Positions 1 to 5,962 of a stretch of 12,494 nt of DNA are shown here, one piece after another (positions within the stretch are counted from its first letter, which is position 1; each line of letters begins with the position of its first letter). The position numbers were made by a program, and so were the translations under genes. The stretch covers positions 1 through 12,494 of the forward strand of contig MHMD01000007.1 of NCBI GenBank assembly GCA_001819295.1, read 5' to 3'. Source of the stretch: Candidatus Nealsonbacteria bacterium RIFCSPHIGHO2_02_FULL_43_13 (GTDB taxonomy: Bacteria > Patescibacteriota > Minisyncoccia > Minisyncoccales > MHMH01). Below the pieces are notes generated by a model. That model saw nothing but the letters and a program-made list of their open reading frames with translations. It was not told the DNA's origin and ran no database searches.

Positions 1-412
1 CTTTAATTTTTTCAAGATTATCATATTCTGGCACCTGTAAATAAGAGGCGCTACTGGCTTGTTTAACCAAATTGATGCTTTGGCTATTATCATCAATAAC
101 TTTCTTAATTTCGGCTTCGTTGGAAATTTTGTCTTGTTTTAAAATTTGATCAAGAATTTCAGATAAGTTGATAGGCGAAGGGACTTTTAATATTTTCTCG
201 GCTTCTTCTAAAGAAGAAAGCCCGTTTATCCCTTCTGAGGGTATAAAAAATGCTGTTAAATCTTCGGTATTTTTTACCGTTTCCGTTTCTTTTATTTGAG
301 GTGTTTGTTTTTGTAAATAATAGTATAAACCGCCGCTGATTAAACTAACGGAAAGTAAAACAATAATTATCCCTATTAAGCTATATCCTTGATTACGAAA
401 GTCTGGTTTCAT
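1..412 (-). CDS. Pilin-like N-terminal membrane-anchored protein (partial, C-terminus off window)
   Basis: An open frame runs from an ATG at 412-410 to the window edge without a stop, giving 137 codons. The N-terminus reads MKPDFRNQGYSLIGIIIVLL, then about 10 more hydrophobic or small residues and a YYYLQKQ segment. This resembles the class III signal of type IV pilins and pseudopilins: a short basic leader, a Gly at residue 9 as the prepilin-peptidase site, an aromatic at +1 and a roughly 20-residue helix. The usual Glu at mature position +5 is Gly here, so it may be a minor or atypical pseudopilin, or simply a single-pass anchored protein. The exported part (residues 37 on) is polar and rich in Glu, Lys and Ser. 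It starts 14 bases after the stop of the efflux adaptor gene and is probably co-transcribed with it. No good ribosome binding site is visible. Function beyond membrane anchoring is not known. Confidence 0.7.
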   Translation of the reverse strand, partial: MKPDFRNQGYSLIGIIIVLLSVSLISGGLYYYLQKQTPQIKETETVKNTEDLTAFFIPSEGINGLSSLEEAEKILKVPSPINLSEILDQILKQDKISNEAEIKKVIDDNSQSINLVKQASSASYLQVPEYDNLEKIK

Positions 413-426
413 GTAGGTGGGCGTTT

Positions 427-1890
427 TTATTTTGGAACGGCTATTTGCTCGCCTTCGGCTAAACCGGAGATAATTTCAACCAGATCGTCTTTTCCGTTCA
501 ATCCGGTTTGGATTTCGGTCTCTTCCAGCTTTTCGTTTTTGAAAATCCGGACAAACATTTTATCGTTCTTTTTTTCAATGCCCGCTCCAGGGATTATTAA
601 AACGTCATCTTTTTGAGCGGTTTTGATGGTAACGTCGGCGCTCATGCCCGGTTTTATTTCTTGAGGCGGATTTTCAAAACTTATCGTCACTTGGTAATAA
701 ACGACTCCTTCAATAAGTTCTTCGGCCGGATTGATCGAAATTACTTTACCGGGGAATATTTGATTCGGAAAAGCGGGCAGTTTTATATCCACGGGATCGT
801 CGATTTTAACTTTGACGATATCTTCTTCATAGATATTAACTTTGATGTCGTAAGGGTCGGCTGGTAGAATAACGATAACATTATCATTTGAAGTCGGCTG
901 AACCGTTTCCCCTATTTTTTTATTAATTTCCGTGACGCGCGCTCGTACCGGACTGCGCAAAGTGACTTCTTTAATTTGGATTTCCAATAAATCAACTTTG
1001 GCTCGGGCTTGTTCTACCTGAGCCTGGTAATAAGTGACGTCAGTTTGACGGGGGCCGGCTTTTTTAATAGTTAACGCATCTTCAGCCTCCTTTACATTGC
1101 CTTGAGCCGTATTAATATTAGCCAGACCCGTGCTGATATTCGTTTTTGCGGTATCTAAGGAAGTCTTGTCAGCTAAGGTAACAGTGTTTCTGTAATTGAC
1201 GTTTTCGGTTACGTTTCGAATGACGGTCAGGTCGGCATAAACATCTTCTAAGGCGCTTTTAAGTTTTAAGAAGGCGCTGTCAATATTCTCATCGGTGGGA
1301 TTGCTTTTAGTTGAGTCAATGTACTGTTTTGTTTCAATCAGAACATTTTCGATTTCGTTTTTTTTGTCTTTAATTATGATTGACTCTTGATCATTGCCGG
1401 TGAAATAAATTTTTTGAATCGAATTTACGGTAGTCAGAGTCCCGCTGCCTTTTTCGTATGAAACATCAATGGTGTCTTGCAGGGCTTGCCGAGCGTTTTT
1501 AAGGGCGGTTTCAGCGAGCTTGATTTCTTCAAGACTTGTGCCAGCCAATATTTGATTAAATTTGGCTTCAGCAACTTTTTGGGCGAATTGGCTCTCGTTT
1601 AATTCGATCTTCAGCTGATTAGTATCTAATCTGGCTAAAGCCGAGCCCGACCAGACTTCCTGGCCGACTTTAATGTAAATCCAGTCGATGGCGCCGGCAG
1701 TTTTAAAATTAAGCTTGATTTCTTCGCCCTGTTGAACTTGCCCGGTTTCGGAAACTTCTTGGATGACGCTTCCCTTAACAACTTCAAATAAAGTAAAATC
1801 CGCCTTTTTTTCTTTAAGAAAAAAGTTATAAATAATAAGAAAAATTGCAATAACAGCTATGGTGATTAGAGCTATTTTTTTCGTTTTCAT
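427..1890 (-). CDS. HlyD/MacA-type efflux periplasmic adaptor protein
   Basis: This 487 aa protein is a membrane-fusion (adaptor) subunit of the HlyD/RND/MacA superfamily, which links an inner-membrane transporter to the outside. Residues 5-24 form one N-terminal membrane anchor. Residues about 52-95 (GEEIKLNFKTAGAI, then VGQEVWSGSALARLDT) and 311-332 (LRSPVRARVTEINKKIGETV) are the two halves of the split biotinyl-lipoyl domain. They bracket a long Ala/Lys/Glu-rich coiled-coil hairpin at about 100-310. A beta-barrel region follows, with the typical KPGMSADVTI at 413-422, then a membrane-proximal domain. I start it at MKTKK (1890): 43 extra codons upstream run through a terminator hairpin and look non-coding. 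In MacA-MacB systems an ABC permease pair usually follows, but here the next gene is a pilin-like protein, so the transporter partner is not in view. TATAAT sits directly against the ATG and no Shine-Dalgarno is seen. Confidence 0.9.
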   Translation of the reverse strand: MKTKKIALITIAVIAIFLIIYNFFLKEKKADFTLFEVVKGSVIQEVSETGQVQQGEEIKLNFKTAGAIDWIYIKVGQEVWSGSALARLDTNQLKIELNESQFAQKVAEAKFNQILAGTSLEEIKLAETALKNARQALQDTIDVSYEKGSGTLTTVNSIQKIYFTGNDQESIIIKDKKNEIENVLIETKQYIDSTKSNPTDENIDSAFLKLKSALEDVYADLTVIRNVTENVNYRNTVTLADKTSLDTAKTNISTGLANINTAQGNVKEAEDALTIKKAGPRQTDVTYYQAQVEQARAKVDLLEIQIKEVTLRSPVRARVTEINKKIGETVQPTSNDNVIVILPADPYDIKVNIYEEDIVKVKIDDPVDIKLPAFPNQIFPGKVISINPAEELIEGVVYYQVTISFENPPQEIKPGMSADVTIKTAQKDDVLIIPGAGIEKKNDKMFVRIFKNEKLEETEIQTGLNGKDDLVEIISGLAEGEQIAVPK

Positions 1891-1905
1891 ATTATAAATA
1901 CTATC

Positions 1906-1940
1906 AAAAAAACATAAAAAATCAAGCCCTTGCGGGCCTG
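1906..1940 (-). terminator. Intrinsic terminator with GCAA tetraloop
   Basis: On the minus strand a 7-bp stem CAGGCCC/GGGCTTG (one G-U pair) closes a GCAA loop at 1940-1923. It is followed by ATTTTTTATGTTTTTTT. It lies 49 bases after the stop of the 305 aa gene and just before the efflux adaptor gene, so it separates the two transcripts. A near-copy lies at 6911-6940. Confidence 0.85.
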
Positions 1941-1988
1941 AAAATATAAAGTCGAAAACAATTGGAGTTTCTTTAGGGAGAAATGGTG

Positions 1989-2906
1989 TCAGCTCTGGTT
2001 TTTCCTTGGTTTTTGGCACTGAAGGTTCCGCTTTATTTCGAGCGCGCGCTTATAATCTGGTTTATAGGCAAGGGAACGGTCAAGAAGAGACATCACTAAA
2101 TTTATCGAGCCGTCGTCAAGCAAAACAGCGGCGGCATAGTTGCAATAAAACTGATGGGGTTCGGGAGCGCAACGATGATATGGTTCTTCTTTTTCAAATT
2201 GCTTTCGTATGGCGCGTATACGGGTTCTGTTTCGCCGCCGGAGATCTTGCCGCATTTCTTCCAATTCTTTAAGCGAATTCGCGTATCCATCTTCAATCTC
2301 CGCTATTTTCCAGCCAGTTCCTTCGGCGGTATTTTCAGCAAAAATTTTTATACCGATTTTATTTATATCTTTTTCCGGGCGGCCGTTTTGCCTGCGCTCC
2401 TCTATTATAATTTCCTTTATAGTCATAAAGCCGCCGCCGGCTTTGGAAAACGGCTGTTCTAAAGGCAAACGATGAAGATATTCCTTTTGAAATTTCTCGA
2501 AATCGGCTTCCACATCAAAAGATTCATTTGGCGAGCCGGCTTCAGCCCGGCCTGTGGCCGGATTTATCTCGAGCCGTCTTTGATAATCGTTGATTAATCC
2601 GGCAATAAAACGCGCCTCGTATGGCCCGGGCGGATATTTTTTCATCATTTCATCCGGCGACAGCCCTCCCAGCTCCCGGTGGGGCAGATAATTTTTCCAC
2701 TCGGTAATAGCCGGCAGAAAAAGCCTCATCGCCTTTTCATCCGCTCGATACATAATGCGCCCAAGAATACCCAAAATGAGCAAAGATTGAAAAGCCGTGT
2801 CTGCTTGCAAAATTTCTTTCTCAATCTCATCCAAGGAAACTTCGCAGTCCAGCCCAAGGCGTTCCAGGACGGCATGGATATCTTGTTTTATTTTATCTAT
2901 TTTCAT
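1989..2906 (-). CDS. Unknown 305 aa protein with TPR-like C-terminus
   Basis: I do not recognise a named family. The 305 aa product has no signal peptide or membrane helix and should be cytoplasmic. Residues 1-75 look alpha-helical (KIKQDIHAVLERLGL, then AFQSLLILGILGRIMYRA). A Pro/Gly-rich stretch at 75-98 contains LPHRELGGLSPDEMMKKYPP. Residues 205-245 are a highly charged probable coiled coil with an Arg-rich run (LRRRNRTRIRAIRK). The C-terminal 255-295 (YCNYAAAVLLDDGS, then LLDRSLAYKPDYKRALEI) fits a tetratricopeptide helix pair, suggesting protein-protein contacts. Codon use is more GC-rich than in the neighbours. The start at 2906 is preceded only by a weak GGATAGG. A 12-bp palindrome TTTAACGTTAAA at 2927-2938 lies just upstream and could be an operator. 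Its own terminator follows at 1906-1940, so it is probably monocistronic. Confidence 0.75.
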   Translation of the reverse strand: MKIDKIKQDIHAVLERLGLDCEVSLDEIEKEILQADTAFQSLLILGILGRIMYRADEKAMRLFLPAITEWKNYLPHRELGGLSPDEMMKKYPPGPYEARFIAGLINDYQRRLEINPATGRAEAGSPNESFDVEADFEKFQKEYLHRLPLEQPFSKAGGGFMTIKEIIIEERRQNGRPEKDINKIGIKIFAENTAEGTGWKIAEIEDGYANSLKELEEMRQDLRRRNRTRIRAIRKQFEKEEPYHRCAPEPHQFYCNYAAAVLLDDGSINLVMSLLDRSLAYKPDYKRALEIKRNLQCQKPRKNQS

Positions 2907-2926
2907 AATTTTACCTATCCCTAGTG

Positions 2927-2938
2927 TTTAACGTTAAA
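2927..2938. repeat. 12-bp perfect palindrome upstream of the 305 aa gene
   Basis: TTTAACGTTAAA is its own reverse complement. It lies 21 bases upstream of the start codon of the 305 aa gene, where a repressor site could sit. A GTTTAAC-type half also recurs at 2939-2946. Regulatory use is inference. Confidence 0.4.
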
Positions 2939-2958
2939 GGTTAAACAGATAAGTTTTG

Positions 2959-2975
2959 CGAGTGTTGAACACTCG
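2959..2975. repeat. Hairpin palindrome CGAGTGTT-G-AACACTCG
   Basis: An 8+1+8 perfect inverted repeat. Flanking GTTTTGC and GCAAAC could extend the fold with a bulge. It lies in the gene-free stretch 2907-3192 between the 305 aa gene and the DUF4325 gene and has no coding role. Confidence 0.6.
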
Positions 2976-3000
2976 ATGTTGCAAACTTCTTCGGCGATAT

Positions 3001-3023
3001 TGAGGGAGGCTTCGCCTCCCTCA
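3001..3023. repeat. Perfect 10-bp-stem hairpin (TGAGGGAGGC-TTC-GCCTCCCTCA)
   Basis: A 10+3+10 inverted repeat. It has the same GGAGGC/GCCTCC core as the hairpin at 9836-9860, so the two may be copies of one small repeat family. On the + strand it is followed by TTTT, but no + strand gene precedes it, so a terminator role is unlikely. Confidence 0.65.
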
Positions 3024-3069
3024 TTTTGGCCCCGGCTTGATGTCCAAACATCCGTAATTTCGCTTAGCA

Positions 3070-3092
3070 AAAAAGGTTCCTGACACCTTTTT
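3070..3092. repeat. REP-like hairpin AAAAAGGT-TCCTGAC-ACCTTTTT
   Basis: An 8+7+8 inverted repeat. With the GTGCCTGTCCCC motif at 3143-3154 it resembles the short conserved hairpins often seen beside REP-associated tyrosine (IS200-like) transposase genes. That resemblance comes from general knowledge, not from a search. No transposase ORF remains here. Confidence 0.55.
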
Positions 3093-3142
3093 CCCACCTT
3101 GGCCGGTTGAAATTACCCATAATTATTTAAAAAAATAAAATT

Positions 3143-3154
3143 GTGCCTGTCCCC
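3143..3154. repeat. GTGCCTGTCCCC motif (REP-like scar)
   Basis: The reverse complement, GGGGACAGGCAC, shares GACAGGCAC with the hairpin at 6236-6259. It lies about 50 bases from the hairpin at 3070-3092. Together they look like remnants of a small REP/IS200-type element. Confidence 0.4.
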
Positions 3155-3192
3155 ATTTAACTGTTGCCTTCATGTCAGTGTTTAACAGGTCA

Positions 3193-3483
3193 TCATTTAA
3201 TTATGAACTTCGCGCCGCTAATTTTTTCTAATGTTTCCAGCGTTGCTTTCACCGAAAGATTATCTGTGGCAATCAGAATGAGCCGGCTGCCAAATTTTTG
3301 GGCGAGCGGGGTTAAAAACTCATCACCCCAAGAAGGAGAAAACGTTAAAACGCCTTCAAAATTAATTTCGAGGATTTCTTCAGAGTTAATGCCCTGCAAT
3401 GTCGGCTGAAAGGCGGCAAACGCCTCCTTGCCCATCTGTCTCGAAATCAATGTTGTCCCAAATTTTTTAAGTTCGATGATCAT
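3193..3483 (-). CDS. DUF4325/STAS-like protein
   Basis: The 96 aa product matches my recollection of the DUF4325 (STAS-like) family in pattern and size. It has a short N-terminal beta strand, a helix ending at GKEAFAAF (19-26), a strand EILEINFEGVLTFS (36-49), then a short loop PSWGDEF (50-56) leading into a helix and a strand SRLILIATDN (66-75). STAS-type anti-sigma antagonists are phosphorylated on a Ser in the loop before this helix; Ser49 and Ser51 are in the equivalent place. It starts 11 bases after the stop of the HTH-ATPase gene, so the two are surely co-transcribed and probably interact, as SpoIIAA and SpoIIAB do. That is inference from domain logic. No Shine-Dalgarno precedes the ATG, so it may depend on translation of the upstream gene. 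No terminator is obvious after its stop. Confidence 0.8.
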   Translation of the reverse strand: MIIELKKFGTTLISRQMGKEAFAAFQPTLQGINSEEILEINFEGVLTFSPSWGDEFLTPLAQKFGSRLILIATDNLSVKATLETLEKISGAKFIIK

Positions 3484-3494
3484 AGTATTTACAA

Positions 3495-4214
3495 TTAAAA
3501 TTTAATTATCGCCAAGCAACCCCGGATAGCCATTTTTGATTTAGTGATGTTTAAATCTTCGCTATCGCCCCTTAAATTAAGTTCTGCATCACCACTTCGG
3601 AACAATAAATCAATTGGATTTTTTGCAATAACTTCGCGAACGAATTTCAACCCATTGCCCCGCTCTTCGGGAGATCGGCCGGAAATTATTTCGGTAAAAG
3701 CAGTCCGAAGAGCATCTTCGTGATTTATAAGCTCTGGTTTTATTCTGCTCAAGGTTTTTAAAACGCCCACGCCCCTGTCGGCAAGAACAATAATTCCCTT
3801 GTGTATATCATAACCAAAAAATATTCCGGGCGCATCGGGCCAATTTCCAAGGTTATGGTCATAAGAATTGTTGCCAATTTCGCCTGCAACCGCCACGATG
3901 ATAGAAAAAATCTTATTCGTCTTTTCGTTGTTTATAAGCAGATCCTGCATCTTAGTTAACCTTGTTTGGAAAACTGCGCTGTTTGAACAATAAAAATCCT
4001 GCGGTATTTCTCCGCCAAGAACCGCCCAACTATTCGCCATTTTCGATAAATCGCTAGAAAATATCTCCAAATCCCTTTTTGAATAATACCTGTGTGTGCC
4101 ACCCGCCTTCTTAAGGGCAACTAATTTACCGCTTTTATCCCAGCGCCTCAACGTATCGATAGAAACACCAAGAAACTCGGCTGCTTCTCTTATGGTTAAT
4201 AACTCTTCTTCCAT
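3495..4214 (-). CDS. MerR-type HTH fused to GHKL (histidine-kinase-like) ATPase domain
   Basis: The 239 aa product joins two domains. Residues 6-52 are a MerR/excisionase-type winged helix: LTIREAAEFLGVSIDTLRRW, then a wing with AGGTHRYYSKRDL, very like the N-terminal domains of MerR regulators and IS607 resolvases. Residues about 98-239 are a GHKL ATPase. The N box is EIGNNSYDHN (112-121), the G1 box DRGVGV (146-151), and the G2 box ERGNGLKFV (184-192). No phospho-accepting His domain, sensor or membrane helix is present. It would therefore be a DNA-binding anti-sigma-type or serine kinase with the downstream DUF4325 protein as likely partner. I start it at MEEELL (4214), because the 20 codons upstream lie over the promoter and repeats. 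TATAAT ends 6 bases before this ATG, implying a leaderless mRNA. The three TATGCAA repeats upstream suggest autoregulation. Confidence 0.85.
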   Translation of the reverse strand: MEEELLTIREAAEFLGVSIDTLRRWDKSGKLVALKKAGGTHRYYSKRDLEIFSSDLSKMANSWAVLGGEIPQDFYCSNSAVFQTRLTKMQDLLINNEKTNKIFSIIVAVAGEIGNNSYDHNLGNWPDAPGIFFGYDIHKGIIVLADRGVGVLKTLSRIKPELINHEDALRTAFTEIISGRSPEERGNGLKFVREVIAKNPIDLLFRSGDAELNLRGDSEDLNITKSKMAIRGCLAIIKF

Positions 4215-4220
4215 GAATTT

Positions 4221-4269
4221 ATTATAGCAAATTATGCAAACTATGCAAGTATTGAACAAAACTATGCAA
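4221..4269 (-). promoter_or_regulatory. Leaderless promoter overlapped by three TATGCAA repeats
   Basis: On the minus strand TTGCAT (4248-4243), a 16-bp spacer and TATAAT (4226-4221) form a good sigma-70 promoter for the HTH-ATPase gene. The expected start of transcription is at or next to the ATG at 4214. ATGCAA (+ strand) occurs at 4234-4239, 4243-4248 and 4264-4269. The middle and outer copies share ACTATGCAA and are 21 bp apart, two helical turns. One copy is the -35 box itself and one lies in the spacer, so a protein bound there would block polymerase. The HTH of the gene product is the natural candidate. Confidence 0.7.
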
Positions 4270-4365
4270 AACAACCGTTTATACCCTCCGTAAGCCGTAG
4301 ATGTTGGGGCGGGCTGAAGGAAGGCTTAGTTAAAAAAGCATACAATGTTTTTCATAGCTTCTTTT

Positions 4366-4470
4366 ACTTTAACCCTAATCTCGCCTTCGCAAGCTACTTG
4401 CAGGTTTTATCTGCCGTAGCTCGCTTCAGCGAGCGAAGGCAGGGGCTCGTAGAGGATGTTAGAACAAAGA
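4366..4470. repeat. Structured repeat element, copy 1
   Basis: The + strand carries a long imperfect hairpin: GCCTTCGC (4383-4390) pairs with GCGAAGGC (4433-4440), AGCTAC with GTAGCT inside it, GCAG with CTGC at the tip, and a side hairpin GCTCGC-TTCA-GCGAGC. It is followed directly by AGGGGCTCGTAGAGGATG and TTAGAAC. The tail is related to the copies at 4971-5010 and 6337-6376. It lies just beyond the terminator of the cupin gene. There is no coding potential, and the 4275-4482 stretch holds nothing else I can identify. Confidence 0.6.
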
Positions 4471-4482
4471 TTAGAGAAAACG

Positions 4483-4509
4483 AAAAAGCGGTGGGGTTAG
4501 CACCGCTTT
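4483..4509 (-). terminator. Intrinsic terminator of the cupin gene
   Basis: On the minus strand AAAGCGGTG, a 7-base loop and CACCGCTTT form a 9-bp stem followed by TTCG and TTTTC. It starts 7 bases after the cupin stop codon. Confidence 0.85.
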
Positions 4510-4515
4510 AGAAAA

Positions 4516-4866
4516 CTAACATAAATATTTATCAGTGGGAATGGAAGGAGCCTTTATAACAATCAAAACCGTTCCATCTTTCGCTTTTTTTGTGTGAGTT
4601 ACGGAACCGCTTTTCACTAATACAAAATCTCCAGGTTTTAATTTCAACACATCCCCCTCAATTTCTTCTTCTAGGCTACCCTTGATTACTATCGTAATTT
4701 CATCTACTTCTTTATGGAAATGTCTTTCCCAACTCATCTTGGAATCCAACTTTATCCAAACAACCTCTACTTTTTTGGTATAGAGAGGATTGTTTTCTGG
4801 TAAAAATGCTCCGCATAAAAAACCTCTCTTTCCTATCGGTTTATCAACTCGTCCCCTGGAATACAT
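4516..4866 (-). CDS. Small single-domain cupin protein
   Basis: The 116 aa product is a one-domain cupin (beta barrel). Motif 1 is HFHKEVDEITIVIKGSLE (49-66), with metal-ligand candidates His49, His51 and Glu53 or Glu56. Motif 2 is KPGDFVLVKSGSVTH (77-91), with His91 as the third His. The residues fit a metal-binding cupin, but substrates vary too much in this family for a specific function. There is no signal peptide. The start at 4866 is fixed by AAAGGAGG with a 6-base spacing from the ATG. The gene has its own promoter (4921-4949) and terminator (4483-4509) and lies alone between two copies of the GGGGCT...GTTAGAAC repeat, like a self-contained cassette. The last residue is Cys116. Confidence 0.85.
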   Translation of the reverse strand: MYSRGRVDKPIGKRGFLCGAFLPENNPLYTKKVEVVWIKLDSKMSWERHFHKEVDEITIVIKGSLEEEIEGDVLKLKPGDFVLVKSGSVTHTKKAKDGTVLIVIKAPSIPTDKYLC

Positions 4867-4920
4867 TTAGAACCTCCTTTCCTATTTTATTAAAGAACTC
4901 TTTTTCTCCTTGAACAAAAA

Positions 4921-4949
4921 ATACTACCAAATATCAAAAGAAAAGTCAA
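4921..4949 (-). promoter_or_regulatory. Sigma-70-type promoter of the cupin gene
   Basis: TTGACT (4949-4944), a 17-bp spacer and TAGTAT (4926-4921) on the minus strand. The -10 is only 4/6 of consensus. The leader of about 48 nt contains AGTTCTTTAATA and a strong AAAGGAGG. Confidence 0.55.
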
Positions 4950-4970
4950 GCCGACCGAGCCTGACAAAAA

Positions 4971-5010
4971 TTGCAGGGGCTAGTGAACGATGTTAGAACC
5001 GTGTTTCAAG
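4971..5010. repeat. Structured repeat element, copy 2 (tail only)
   Basis: The 40 bases from TTGCAGGGGCTAGTGAACGA to TTCAAG match 6337-6376 at 36 of 40 positions by eye. Unlike copies 1 and 3, no strong hairpin lies directly before it. It sits between the cupin promoter and the terminator of the 106 aa gene. Confidence 0.75.
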
Positions 5011-5049
5011 GGATAGATAAGGATATTTATGTACCAAACATGGGTTTAT

Positions 5050-5095
5050 TAAAATAAAAAGACCCTTCTTTACATTGTTCCTTGAAGGGTCTTTT
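5050..5095 (-). terminator. Intrinsic terminator of the 106 aa gene
   Basis: AAAAGACCCTTC (5095-5084) pairs with GAAGGGTCTTTT (5068-5057) around a 15-base loop on the minus strand, followed by TATTTT. The A tract on the other side means it could also work on the + strand. It lies 19 bases after the stop codon. Confidence 0.85.
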
Positions 5096-5114
5096 ATTTT
5101 CGAAATTCCTGCTC

Positions 5115-5435
5115 TCATCTGAGAGCCGAAGGGTTTATTCCGTTAAAGGAAAGGTTGTGTCCTTTGCAGAAAATACGGAGGGAATTATAGAAGTCATCCC
5201 TTTGAGACTTATCAATAGCCACCCTGATGTGCCATCTTCGTCCATGTTCGCCAAAGTCGATACCGCTACTGTCCTCTTGAGTGTATCTAAATGGAATAAA
5301 CATATCTCCGGTCTCAACCTTAAGCTCTTCCTCTATTTTTTTCTTGGTATCGCCCGGGTCTTGTTCTGGCAACATGATATCTATAGATATGGTTTCTCCA
5401 GAAATGACTATTCCAGTATAATTCTTGTCTGACAT
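5115..5435 (-). CDS. Unknown 106 aa protein
   Basis: I do not recognise the family. The product is soluble and mixed in character: an N-terminal strand (TGIVISGETISIDIML, 7-22), an acidic/basic helix (DTKKKIEEELKVE, 29-41), and a Trp-His pair in GRRWHIRVAID (65-75). It then has DDFYNSLRIFCKGHNL (80-95). It has no signal or membrane segment. The start at 5435 is supported by AAGGAGGT, although the 11-base spacing to the ATG is long. A small hairpin TTATGT-AAAA-ACATAA (5472-5457 on the minus strand) lies directly before the ribosome binding site and might affect its access. An intrinsic terminator lies upstream at 5497-5531 and another follows at 5050-5095. No clear promoter is visible between them, so it depends on read-through or a weak promoter. 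Confidence 0.75.
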   Translation of the reverse strand: MSDKNYTGIVISGETISIDIMLPEQDPGDTKKKIEEELKVETGDMFIPFRYTQEDSSGIDFGEHGRRWHIRVAIDKSQRDDFYNSLRIFCKGHNLSFNGINPSALR

Positions 5436-5496
5436 TTAATGTGCTACCTCCTTCCTTTATGTTTTTACATAATTTGAGTTTGAAGATTGACTGACG

Positions 5497-5531
5497 AATA
5501 AAAAAAGCCTTCTACCTAAACAGTAGAAGGC
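5497..5531 (-). terminator. Intrinsic terminator or attenuator after the membrane protein gene
   Basis: GCCTTCTAC, a 7-base loop and GTAGAAGGC form a perfect 9-bp stem followed by TTTTTTTATTCG on the minus strand. It follows a five-codon reading frame with a strong ribosome binding site (5535-5552) and precedes the 106 aa gene. It may therefore be an ordinary terminator for the membrane protein or an attenuator for the 106 aa gene. Confidence 0.85.
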
Positions 5532-5534
5532 CCT

Positions 5535-5565
5535 TCATCTTTCGTTATTCATAATTTACCTCCTT
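5535..5565 (-). other. Strong ribosome binding site with five-codon ORF (MNNER)
   Basis: Minus-strand AAGGAGGT (5565-5558) is followed six bases later by ATG AAT AAC GAA AGA TGA (5552-5535). The stop overlaps a second ATG (AGATGAAGG), whose eight-codon frame runs through the terminator stem and ends at TAG. The leader around it, AGTTCTTTAATGAAGGAGG, resembles the cupin leader. It could be a leader peptide next to an attenuator, or the scar of a gene whose body was deleted. The signals are clear but the function is inference. Confidence 0.5.
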
Positions 5566-5575
5566 CATTAAAGAA

Positions 5576-5854
5576 CTATAGATTGGTTATATAGTCTCCA
5601 CGCCAATCGTATTTGGCTGAGACTTTTGGCCACCACCACACAGGACGTAATGCATACCTCCAGGCTGCGAAACCCACCAAGACTAAGAAAAGGAGCAATG
5701 GTCCAACTAATAAAAGTACCCTGCCATACACCTTATTTCCTTCATCCCAAGTGAGTCTCTCGGCTAATGCCTGACGGCATGCTACAGCTTCGGCATAATA
5801 GCCGAGGAACAGGTTTCCCGCCACCACGCCAATGATTATTAAAATATCAACCAT
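5576..5854 (-). CDS. Small two-helix membrane protein
   Basis: The 92 aa product has two hydrophobic segments, residues about 3-25 (VDILIIIGVVAGNLFLGYY) and 45-67 (RVLLLVGPLLLFLVLVGFAA). A 19-residue polar loop separates them, and a basic, Trp-rich tail follows (RPVWWWPK, 70-77). It should be an integral membrane protein; I know of no family for it. The start at 5854 is set by AAAGGAGG, 9 bases from the ATG. A perfect consensus promoter (5881-5909) lies about 20-30 bases upstream of the ribosome binding site, so the gene should be well expressed. It is followed by a mini-ORF with its own strong ribosome binding site and a terminator. Confidence 0.75.
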   Translation of the reverse strand: MVDILIIIGVVAGNLFLGYYAEAVACRQALAERLTWDEGNKVYGRVLLLVGPLLLFLVLVGFAAWRYALRPVWWWPKVSAKYDWRGDYITNL

Positions 5855-5880
5855 TCTTTGTCACCTCCTTTCTGTCTATC

Positions 5881-5909
5881 ATTATACATCCGAACTAAAT
5901 TTTTGTCAA
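5881..5909 (-). promoter_or_regulatory. Perfect consensus sigma-70 promoter of the membrane protein gene
   Basis: TTGACA (5909-5904), 17 bp, TATAAT (5886-5881) on the minus strand. All twelve consensus bases match and the spacing is optimal. Confidence 0.9.
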
Positions 5910-5962
5910 GTCCACAAATTCTAACTCCACGAGGGGTATATCAAAATTGAGAATACGAAATT

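Noticed and set aside
389-867. Plus-strand open frames of 75 and 84 codons
   Set aside because: They lie antisense within the efflux adaptor gene and show no family features or ribosome binding site.
1891-2019. N-terminal extension of the efflux adaptor frame
   Set aside because: The 43 extra codons run through an intrinsic terminator and precede a good membrane anchor that starts at MKTKK.
2006-2475. Plus-strand frames opposite the 305 aa gene
   Set aside because: Low-complexity antisense frames produced by the GC-richer minus-strand coding sequence.
2901-3200. CRISPR array
   Set aside because: The repeats are different single hairpins, not regularly spaced copies of one repeat with unique spacers.
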